From Dermacentor variabilis (taxonomy: Eukaryota > Arthropoda > Arachnida > Ixodida > Ixodidae), in assembly GCF_050947875.1 (NCBI RefSeq), contig NC_134576.1, positions 51,376,255-51,440,254 of the forward strand: DNA of 64,000 nucleotides. The letters run 5' to 3'. The translations under genes and the position numbers were made by a program. The notes below the pieces were generated by a model. It was given only the letters and a program-made list of their open reading frames with translations, did no database searches and was not told where the DNA came from. Shown one piece after another: positions 34,801 to 46,800 of this stretch (its first letter is position 1; each line of letters opens with the position of its first letter).

Positions 34801-37800
34801 CATCACGTGCTCTCGTGCCCCACCAAAGCGGGCGAAGTATGAGGCGAAGGATTTGGCAGCGAAAGTAGAATATTGAAAGCCGTGAAGGCAGGGGTGCCTC
34901 AGCAGGTCATAATGAATAAATTCAACATGAAGAGAAGCACGCTCAGTGCGTACATGAAAAGTGAAGTGGAGATTCTTCAGGCGTATGTCAGCGACAAGTT
35001 CGCTGACAACAGGAAGAGACTGCGAACAGCAGCGCACCCGAAACTTGAAGAAGCGTTGTTAAGATGGATTGCCGATTCGCGCGATGCACAGCTGCCTTTG
35101 AGTGGCCCCCTTATCTGAGCGCAGGCCGAAAAGTATGCACTGAAGCTGAGCATCGAAGACTTCAAGGCACCGAAAGGGTGGATCGACGGATTCAAGAAAA
35201 GACACAGCCTGGTCTTCCGAGGCATATGCGGCGAAAAAGGGCCTGTGAATGAAGGAGTTGTCGAAGATTGGAGGGCAGGATTACCCGCACACCTAGCCGA
35301 TTATGATGCCTGTACCATTTTTAACGCAAGTGAGATGGCCCTCTTCCACAACGCCCTGCCGGATAAAATCACATTTAAGGGGGACCCTTGCGTTGGCGGT
35401 AAGCGATGCAAGGACAGAATAACAGTTTTGCTGGCTGCCAACATGACTGGCACTGCTATTGATAATCAGCAAAGCAGAAAAGCCAAGATGCTTCAAATGC
35501 ATAAAGAAACTTCCCGTAGACTATCACTCGACTCGAAAGGTGCGGATGACCTCAGCGATATTTCAGGCCTGGCTGCACGAACTGGACCGCCTCGTTTGTG
35601 CAAAATCACACAAGGCGATAATTGTTCTATATAACTGTAGCGCGCACAATAATGTGTCGGGGCTGACAAACATACAGCTGCTTTTTTAGCCGCCTAACAC
35701 AACGGCTTCCCTGCAACCTCTGGATCAGGGAATTATTCAGTATGTGAAAGGCCGATACAGAAGACAAGTGCTTGAGCGCATGTTCCTCTGTATGGAGGCA
35801 AAGAAAAAATATGATGCAACTCCGTTCAGTGCAGTGTCCATGGTGGCGCATGTGTGGAGCAACAGGCCACCCGCAGTAATTGCGAACTGCTTCCAACGCA
35901 GCGACTTTGTCCATGACAGTGATTCTTTGGAAGCCAGGGAAGCGGATGTTAACCAAAATGCTGAGGAAGATGACAGTTCCTTCGACAGACTTCTGCCTCT
36001 GGACATCCCACTGGACGAATACATCCACATCGATAGCGACGTTGCCGTTGCCGGTTACCTCAACAATGACAAAACACTGGATGTACTAGGCAACGAAGAG
36101 CCTGACTCTGACAGCGAAAATGTGCCCGTCATGGATACGTTTGAAGTGCCACGCCGCACTGCTAAAGAGGCCGATTACGCCCTTAAAGTTTTGGAGGACA
36201 TCTGTGTCGTTTCTCCTGACAGTCTGCGCGGACTGCACCATCTACAAGAACTCCGAAAAACTGTGCTTCCCACACAAATTTCTCGCGCGCAACACGCAAC
36301 AATAACCGATTATTTCATGAAGTAAAAGTATGTTGATGTTTTAGGCATTTCTTTAGTTATTACTGTCAAAACCTCGTTAATTCGACATTTGGTTAATTCA
36401 GACATTTTCTCCGGTCTTGTGAAATCCGACTTAACGGGGTTTTACTGTACTGCTATCTCACTATGAGGCCCGTCACAGTGCATGGGGGAAACTCTGGATT
36501 CATTTTGATAACCTGGAGTTCTTTAATGTACACCTCAATCTAAGTGAACGAAGGAACACCTGTGTGCTTAGGTTGAAATGCTGCTAAGCCACTAAGATGT
36601 CATGGCAGGCTAGTATTATTATTAGTAGTAGTATTAGTATTACTACTACTACAACTACTACCACAACTACTACTACTACTACTACAGTCAATGGCAAACG
36701 AAGAGGGCAAACACTCACCAATTGAACGTAGGAGACAGCGCCACCCTTGAGGTCGAAGAGTGCTGCCACTGCATCGTCTGAAATGGGGAACTGCAGGCCG
36801 CGAAGAGTCTGGTGGCGCGAGTCCACACCAGCAGTTTCCGTAGCCTCGCTACGGCGAATGTGCCGCAACTCTTGCTCGGCCTGCGTCAACGGAGCAGGCG
36901 ACATCTCATGCTCCGACACCAGCACTCGTCGCACCCCGTGCAGGCGCATCTCGTCACGCGACGTGCCAAACAGCTCGTGCGTGATGTTGCCACCACCAAA
37001 CTCCTTCTTCAAGGTCGCTTTTGTTGATGCATACAACATCTTCTGACGCACCTGCAGGGTTGTAAACACAGTGAAGAAATCAGATTAGTGGTCTCGGTAA
37101 TAAGTGCCACTAGTGGCATGGTTCAAGGACGGGCTGTTTCAATTTCATTCTTAAATGCACTGATACTGAGTTGTCTATTTTAATAAAAATGAACTTATTA
37201 AAAATATGCTGTTGCAGATGTTGCACTTCTGTCAGTGAAGCAGGGTTACTTGAAGAGGTGGACACTACTATAAAGACAAATTATGAAGCAATGTTACTGA
37301 ATATCTTCGTAAATATTCACTTTTTACTGATTATCTTTGTAATTATTCACTTTAGGGCACTTATCCCAAATGCAGTTTAGAAGCTAAGCTGTAATGAAGT
37401 ATAAGTATCTTTTTATCAAAAATTCTATGCTTAGCAGATGTTTGAAAGAAGTCTTCAAAAGCTGTGGTAAAAGGCACGGATGTTTTAGTTAACACATATC
37501 AGCGCTCTATTTTCCACCATGCTATTTGCACTATAAAAAAAAAGTTAACAGCAAAGCTAAGGGTGAGCGAATAGTAAATTTTAAGGCAACATCAAATATG
37601 CATCGAAGAGTGCAAGAAGTGAACCGAATCGAATACATTTTTTTTAAAATCGTCCTCGAATAATGAACAACTATTTTCACAATAATTATAAAATTATTCA
37701 CATCCTAGTACGATTGACCTCCATTCATTAGATTCTGACGGGACCGACGAACTTTATCGAATGATCCAACAGGTGGAATGAAACAAGATGCAGAAAAAAC

Positions 37801-40800
37801 TTCAACTCACACTGCTGATTCATTTGGCAGTACTTGACAAGTCTAAAACACCCCTGAATCAAATGCACACCCACTTTCAATAAATACAAAGCAGAAAACT
37901 AACATAGAAACGTCGAAATAACATTAAAGCTCCTAAATAAAGTAAAACTCTTATGTGCACCGATCTTTTTGCAAGAAAAATGAACAATGTCTAACCTGCA
38001 AATAAAAGTGAGGTGTGCAGACAGGACACAAGAGTAGAGAAGTGGACAACACGAACGCCGATTCATTATGCAAATAAAAGTGAGGCCTGCAGACAGGACA
38101 CAAGAGTAGAGAAGTGCTGTTCGTGTTGTCCACTTCTCTACTATTGTGTCCTGTCTGCACGCCTCACTTTTATTTGCATAATGAATCCTTACCAACTAGC
38201 TCAGCTTTCTGTCGTTCTAAGTCTAATCTGCGTTGCACAAGGGCAGCTGGTTTTTTTGAAGTCAGCTTTGCCGCACGACTTCGTAAAGTCGGCTTTGCTG
38301 TACTACATTGATATTATGCGGCAAAGCATACAAAAACCGCAAAGGCAGTTTTAGTTTCGTATCTGCGGCAGTGTAACTATTGCTACATCTAGCGAAGTAT
38401 GTAAAGCCAGTTGGCCAACTATGTAGCGTGAATATTGTTTAATACCCGCTGTAACTGAATCTACGTACGTAGTTGGCGACCCTGTAAGCACAACAATGGC
38501 GGATCAAAGCAGTGTCTCAATCGTGTCCATCATTATCCAGTCAATCATTTCTATCTCATGACACAATAATGGCAGATAATTGTAATGCCTCTAGTGTTTA
38601 GCCAAATATCCAGTCATTTGACATTTTGTTGATTATGCTTATTTTTGATGTGTTTTGCAGATTTAGATAGAAAATAAACATTCTTTTTCTGGCTCTTTAT
38701 CCTTAAATGTTTCCCCTTAAAGGGTCTGTTCCAATTGTGTCCATCATTGCCCAGTCAATCGTTACATATCAAGACACAACAATCATGTGCAATTGTAGTA
38801 TCTCTATTTCTATTATAAAGCGAAGTATCCAAAGTCAGTTGGCAACTATGTAGCATGAGTGCTGTGGTGTACCCGCTTTATCTAACCAAATCTATATGCA
38901 GCTGGCAACCCTGTAAGTACAAATAAAGCAGTCTCTTTCACAAACATGTTCATCATTATCCAGTTGACCATCCCATTTCAAGACATCTACTTGCGCCATG
39001 CAGGCAATTTTTGGCCCAATTTTCTTGATAAAAAGAGCGCACATTAAAATCGGATTACTACCATAATCTGACATTGTGAGCTATGGCTACTGCGTGAAAA
39101 TCTTGTTAGGGTGGGACGAAAATAGGCATTCTCAATGGGAGATGATGTGTGTTCCATGTACTCACTCTCCCCTAAACAGTACCAAGACCCACAAGACCCA
39201 AAAGAGACCCACGAAAGGGACCTTCGACCAGGATCAAATTAATCAAAAAAGTTATCCAATGATTACAACACTTCCCAATGCAAAATGTGAGTGCAGCTCT
39301 ATACGTGTTTTCATTTTGCGATGTATTGAGGCACGGAATTTGAGAGAGACATGTACCAGAGTCGGCAATTGTGGAAAATCTGATTTGTGGATCAAGCGCA
39401 TCAGCTTTTATACATGGCTCATCAAAGGTTCAACTGTAAACGCTGGTGGCAATTGGCTTCCAGAAAGTACTACACAATTTGCGTCGCGCATACGATCAGA
39501 TTACAGAACAATGACAAACCATGACAATCGAAACAAGCGCGAATGAGACCAAACCAAGCAAACCAAACAAGCACGAATGAGACCAAACCGAGCAAACCAA
39601 ACAAGCGCGAGTGACAGCCGACGTAAGCAGACGATAGCACGAAACTAGAGGGGTGGCAGTGATCAAGTACGAGTATGCATCAAGCGGTTGGGCGGGTCTG
39701 CAAAAAAACAGTTTCCCATGTGCATGTCAATGCAGGGGTCACTCTCATTTGCCTCCGCCATTTACAGCTAGTATCTTTCACTTGCTGCTCAGCTTTCGCT
39801 CTTTGATCTTTCGCTGTTGTGCTTTTACACTCAGTTACACTGCCACTGCTGCATGAAAGGGCCATTAAGAGCTGTACTCTAAAATCCAATTAACTAGCGT
39901 CGAATTAATGGAAACTTTCTGTATATGCAACAATTGCAAATTTCTGTCGTCACACTGTATGTCACAAAGTGCAGCTTACAAATATAAAATACAGCCGACC
40001 CACGCTAGAACGAACCCTGATAATTTGACGAAAAACATCCATTTTATCCTAAGTCCATAATTACCGAAACACCTAACTTCTGAAACGTCGTGATGTCTAA
40101 TAACATTATTGCAAAGAGTGAGTGACAAACATCCAAAGTAAGAAACAAACAAAAAAAAGTAGCAGTTCCACCCACAGGCAAAACATCGATTGCGATAGCA
40201 AATTAAGCAAGATAAGTGCGGCAGCAGCAGCGAGCAAATTGACTTTAGTGCTGTTGCTCACTTCAATGCGAACTAAACGTTGAAAGCACAGAGCATACAA
40301 AGGTACCCACACTGGGTGCACTTTGTCTACGTCGCAGGTCGCTTTCAAGATACGGCGCCCCCACCGTAAGCAGTAGCCGCCAGAGTAGAATCTCTCTCTC
40401 GACTCCCCCCCCCCCTCTTCTGTGCTTTGAGCGCGAAAGAAGACTGTGCGTTTTCGCCTCACCTTCCTCCCTCGCACCCGCAATATGGAGCCACGATCGT
40501 TGGCTGATCCTCGCAAGTCAGTTGTCATCCCATGTCGACATAGCAAAAGTATGTTTTATACGGCCAATTTTGAAAAAAATTGCCACTGATTTCGTCCACT
40601 ACAGCTGATAGTATGATGCAGTGTGGTTCGTTAAAAGCGAATTTCACTACATAAACAAAATAGATAGAACAAACTAAGGCTGAAATATGGTGTGCTATAT
40701 CCGAAAACCTGTTGTACATGGGTCAGTTGTAACAAGCGTAGACTATATTAGGAACAAATAAGCACTTTGATCAAATACACAGGGCTCTTCACTAAACTCT

Positions 40801-43800
40801 GTGGTTTAGCATTTGAAGTCTGGCGCCTTGAGTGACAAAGCCAGCTATACTGCATAACTTGTCATGATTTACGCCTACTATGTCTGTGGGGATGATAAAA
40901 TTCCATCATAGCTTTGTTTCTACAGTAAAACTTCATTAGCTCAGAACACCAGGTAATTGAGAATCATTTCCTGGTCCTGGCAGGTCCATGGGCATAATTT
41001 AATGGCGTGAAACTGTCGTTAAATCCAACATATTTCGTTGCGCACTGTTTCATTAAGACAACCCTTGGAGAGAAGCAAAAAGCTCTTTTTCACTCAATCC
41101 TCTCTGTTATCACCCACCCGCCCTACAGCTGGCCCCCGTTCAGCTGCCAGAAGCAAAAGCTAGGCAGTTGAGGCCAGACCACACGCACACTTGCCAATGC
41201 ACGCAAGCTCACATCTATGTGCCTTGGACCTGCCACGCCTCGCAAGGAATGGCTCACTCACTTGGCTCCCTCCTAGATGCTTTGGCATCTAGGAGTGAGC
41301 TTTGGCAGACATCATTTCACACTTTGTTATTGACAGCACTTCAAGATGCCTATAGATTTATAATGTTAATTGTTTTGTTTTTAGAGCTGTTCGATATGAA
41401 CAAGAAAGGAAAGAAAACATATTTTCTTGCATGACATAAATCTGCCTCAGAGAGAGTTGATTGTACCGTGCCGTGGCTGCACAGCCAGGGGCGTGGAAAC
41501 ACCAGGCAGCCTGAACACTGATATCTGCCTGCAACAGATCTTCGTGCTCGTGCCGTGTTTTGACGTGCACAATCTGTATTGCACCAATTTGCATATGTTG
41601 ACAAGCGTAACTCTGGTCCGGTCTTTATTGTAAGGTCGGCATCAATTTCCCTCCCTTATTCTTTTTTTATTGTTTTATTACTTTGAGGGTTGATATATTT
41701 TATTTCAAATTTAAGATCCTCAGAGTGACCTAATTCGAAAAATATGTACCGCAATTTCTTTAGAATGACCATACCTTAAGTGACAAAAAATATTTTCCAT
41801 TGGTAAACGTGCATTGTTTATTCATGAATACTGATGTACTTCCATAAATACTTTTAATAACAATAAGAAGCACATACAGTTAAACCTCGATATAACAAAG
41901 TCTGTAAAATTGGCAATTTCCTTCGCTTTATCGAAATTTCGTTCCATTGAAATTCGACCTTTTATGCAAAAAGTACTGTTGTAAATCTCAGCGCTGACGC
42001 CCGTTATTGCAATCGCACCGCTAGCACGAGTTGTTGCAAATGGGTCGCAAGCCCCAAGGGTAGCGTTGGCCTGGCGGCCTGGGGCACAACTGGAAGCATC
42101 TGAAGGTCCGAGCAAAGCATGAGTCGACTGCTAACAGAACAACTTGTTTATTCTATCATCGCATAAGAGCGGGCGGTCAGGTCGACCGAAGTGGAGAGAC
42201 GGGAGTGCACGTTACTCAACAGAAGAAATCGGAGCCTCTCTCGGCGTCCGGGGGCAGCTGCTTTTATACTCTCGCAGTTGAGGGCAAGAAGGAACGCCTT
42301 GATAGACGCGCACGTGACGGCGCCGCTCGGGCACGTTGGGACGAGTAGGTGACGCATCCGCCGGGCAGGCGCCGGTCAGACCTCCTCGCTTCACAGTTGG
42401 GGGAGCTCCTCTCCCCGGCTGCCGCGCTTTGACAAGCGTGGGCACCAACATGCACACACACACACACGCACACCGAAGACATGTGGCATTGGAACATGCC
42501 TGGACGCGCTTGGCGGGGAGGCGTAGCAGCGGCGCCGAACGGGCCAAAATGTCCGCCGCTTTGAACGAAGCCCCGGCGTCCGTTGCATCCGCGCCGGCTA
42601 TACCGCGCGTCGTAGGCGAAACGTAACAGACCGACCCGCCGGGGGAAGGAGATCCCGATGGTCAGGGGACTGCATCCGCTGTCCGGAGGGATGTCGCTCG
42701 ATGATGCTCATAACCGAAGTCGGGCGTCCTTCGGCGTTTCTTGAGCGCAGCGCACAGAGAAGGCCTCGTTCTCTCGTTCAGGTTCACACAGGACACTGCA
42801 AAGTGACTTCGGGAGAGTTGACATTTTTGTTCTCGTTCCCGGCAAGCGTTAGAACTACGCCGAAACTCAACCGCTCAGTCAGCAAGCACGAAACAACCCT
42901 CACCAAGTCCTGCCAGGCTCTTTCCCCTTTTATACCACTGCCTAGTTCCTGACAGTAGTCTAGCAGCACTCAGAACGCGTCCACAAATTGGAAAATTGCA
43001 CTAGAAAGCACATCATCACTTTGAAACACTACACAAAAGCAATATGTTAAAAATCCTGCCTCAGGAAGAAAACATCAGTAACAAACAATTTTGAGGCTGA
43101 TTCCCACGTTAGGGGCTTCGACTTAAGCCATCGGCGTTACCGTTGAGACTCCCCTTTTTGTAACGCACCTCAAAGGAATATTGTTGCAAAGCGAGGCTCC
43201 AGCGCAGGAGGCGGCCATTTGTGAAAGAGATGGTCTGCAGCCATTGGAGAGGGCAGTGATCCGTTTCGAAGCATGCGAAGCGGAGATCGCAGCGAGCGAC
43301 CGTACACGAGCTCAGCTGGCGAACACCCCGTAGCCGCATGCGGCGCGGTCCTCAATGCAAACATCACCCCAGGCAGAAACAGCTCCCAGTCAGTTTCATG
43401 TTCAAAACACAATGCTCTCAACACGCGCTTCATGACGGAGTGGAGCTTCTCAACGGAATTCGACTGGGGGTGGTACACTGAGCTGTGTAACAGCTTTACC
43501 CCACACCTTTCGAGAAAAGTTGTCGTCAAAGCGCTAGTAAACACTGTGCCCTGATCTGATTGGATTTCCGCAGGAAAACCAACTCGCGCAAATATAGACA
43601 GTAGTGCATTGACTATCTCAACTGAGCTGAGTTCTTTAAGCGGCACTGCTTCAGGGAACTTTGTCGCTGGGCAGATCACAGTCAAAATGTGTCTGTGCCC
43701 TGTGGTTGTTACCGGCAGAGGTCCCACTGTATCAATAACGAGCCGTCTAAAAGGCTCCGTAATGATAGGTACCAATTTCAACGGCGCCCTCGATTTGTCC

Positions 43801-46800
43801 CCTGGTTTGCCCACCCGCTGACAGGTGTCACATGTCCTCACGAAGTGATCTGCGTCCCGAAAACACCCTGGCCAATAGTACTCTTGCAAGAGACGGTCCT
43901 TAGTTTTCTTAACTCCTAGGTGTCCGGACCACGAACCCCCGTGCGACAAGCGCAACAGATCCTGACGGTAGCACTGAGGAACGATCAGCTGATCGAACTC
44001 CACTCCCCTGCGGTCTAGATACTTCCGGTACAGGACCCCACCTCTTTCCACAAAACGAGCATTTTTCTTGGCGATACCTTCCTTGACAATGCAGCGTATG
44101 TTTTCTAGGCTGCCATCCTTTTTTTGCTCGGCTATCAAAGCCGACCGGCTGACTTTTAGCAACCTATTAAGTCCGTCTGACGTAGGCGCGATGAGCAAAT
44201 CTGCAGATAGCTCTTCTAACTTTCCCGCATCGGTAATTTCCTCTCCGGTATCTGGTGCCTTCAACGCTACAGGCTCAATTTTATTCAGTTCAGGCGTACT
44301 CTGAATATCAGCTTGCTGCGCCTCTGACCCTTTCTCATTGTTCGACAACGTCGGCCCCGTAACTACCGCCTTTGCAGCGAGCTCCCGAACCTTCGATCTG
44401 GTTAAGGCCTGAACGCTAGCCTCACCAAACAAAAGCCCCTTCTCGCGCAGGAGGTGATCGGACCTGTTCGAAAATAGGTACGGGTACTGGGGGGGCAGCA
44501 TAGATGACACTGCGGCCTCCGTCTCAAGCGCTCCGAAAGGTCCTTCAATAAGCACTTTTGCTACGGGCAGACACACGCTATGAGCTTCGACGGCTTGCTT
44601 GATCCATGCGCACTCGCCCGTGAACATATCGGGTTCTACGTAGGAGGGGTGAACTACATCCATCGTAGCTGCGGAATCGCGAAGCACTCGGCACTCTTTC
44701 CCGTTCACGAGGAGGTCTCGCATGTAAGGCTCGAGAAGCTTCATGTTCTCGTCAGTGCTGCATAATGACAAAAACACGACTTTTGTTTTTATTTCTGGAC
44801 ACTGCGCCGAAAAGTGACCCGGCTTCTGGCACGTATAACACACGCGCGCTTGCCTCGTCTCGAACCGCTTTCTGCGTTCGGCTTCGGCTGCCGCCGTCTC
44901 CTTACGTTCGGTCGGACTTTCACTCGCATCCGCACTACGTGTGTCGCCCCTTGCTCTCATGGGTGTGAACTTTGGCCTCTCAAACTTGGAGCCAAATTCA
45001 CCCTTTTGACCGTCCTTAGCTCCGCGAGCCCGACGCGTCACAAACTCCTCGGCTAGCTCGGCGGCTTTAGCCACCGTACAAACGTCTGGCCTATCCAAGA
45101 CCCAGTACCGCACGTTCTCAGGTAACCGACTATAAAACTGTTCCAGCCCGAAACACTGCAGAACTTTCTCGTGGTCACCAAACGCTTTCTCTTCTTTGAG
45201 CCACTCCTGCATGTTTGACATAAGCCTGTAGGCAAACTCTGTATATGACTCACTTTTGCCTTTCTCATTTTCCCGAAACTTCCGACGGAACGCCTCCGCT
45301 GACAGCCTGTACTTTTTTAGCAGACTCGATTTCACTTTGTCGAAATCCTCTGCCTCCTCTCTCTTCAAGCGAGCGACTATGTCGGCCGCCTCGCCGGGTA
45401 ACAAAGTGAGCAAGCGCTGTGGCCACATTTCCCAAGAGAACCCCTGCTTCTCGCACGTTCGCTCAAAGTTAACCAGGAACAAACCAATGTCCTCTCCAAG
45501 CTTAAACGGCCGCATCAGGTCAGTCATTTTGAACGATACTCGTTCTCCTGCACCGTGTGCCTGACTTCCATTACGAGCGCGTTCCATCTCTACCTCGAGA
45601 CGCTTCATTTCCAAAGCGTGGTCGCGCTCTTCTTTTTCTTTTTGTTCTCTTCGTTCGCGCTCATCTTGCACTTTCTGTTCTTTTCGTTCGCGCTCCTGTT
45701 TCTCTTTTTGCTCTTTAAGTTCGCGCTCCTGTTTCTCTTTTTGCTCTTTAAGTTCGCGCTCCTGTCTTTTTGCCGTCTCCCTCTCCTCAATGGTCTCAAG
45801 GCATTCCGACAGCTCGTCATCCTCAGCTTCTAACTCAAGAATAGCCCTTAGCAGTTCTGGTTTTCTGAGTTTGTCCGAGACATCCAGACCCAACTCTCTT
45901 GCAAGCTCCAGCAATTTCGGTTTGCGCAAAGACTTCAAATCCATGGCTGCTCTGAATGCTGCTTTCTCTACTGCCTACTATTGTCTTGCCGCAAACTAAC
46001 CCGGCAGCAACGACAACCACAATTACCAGCTCTGTTTCTGACACTAACAAAAGCCTGGCAAAACTCAGAAGAAGAAAGTCCCGCACTCACCAAACCTCGC
46101 AGCCAAGAATTCAGCGCAGTCGTTCCGCTGCAGGCAACCAGTCATCACACAGGGCTCGTTGCACTGCTCCCGGATGGTCGTTGTGCTGCTCAGCATACAG
46201 TCAACCGCATATCTTCGCTGCTGGCCTCCGTTGTCGCGATCTCACCGCTGGCAGACAGTTGTCGGAACCTCAGCGCCGACGCCCGTTATTGCAATCGCAC
46301 CGCTAGCACGAGTTGTTGCAAATGGGTCGCAAGCCCCAAGGGTAGCGTTGGCCTGGCGGCCTGGGGCACAACTGGAAGCATCCGAAGGTCCGAGCAAAGC
46401 ATGAGTCGACTGCTAACAGAACAACTTGTTTATTCTATCATCGCATAAGAGCGGGCGGTCAGGTCGACCGAAGTGGAGAGACGGGAGTGCACGTTACTCA
46501 ACAGAAGAAATCGGAGCCTCTCTCGGCGTCCGGGGGCAGCTGCTTTTATACTCTCGCAGTTGAGGGCAAGAAGGAACGCCTTGATAGACGCGCACGTGAC
46601 GGCGCCGCTCGGGCACGTTGGGACGAGTAGGTGACGCATCCGCCGGGCCGGCGCCGGTCAGACCTCCTCGCTTCACAGTTGGGGGAGCTCCTCTCCCCGG
46701 CTGCCGCGCTTTGACAAGCGTGGGCACCAACATGCACACACACACACACGCACACCGAAGACACGTGGCATTGGAACATGCCTGGACGCGGTAGGCGGGG

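Noticed and set aside
42336..42626. Plus-strand open frames in both LTRs, also at the 5' LTR
   Set aside because: They overlap LTR regulatory sequence antisense and are identical only because the LTRs are.
46200..46260. Primer-binding site of the LTR element
   Set aside because: The bases next to the 5' LTR do not clearly match a tRNA 3' end, and no TGG start is positioned correctly. A purine tract before the 3' LTR is also not evident.
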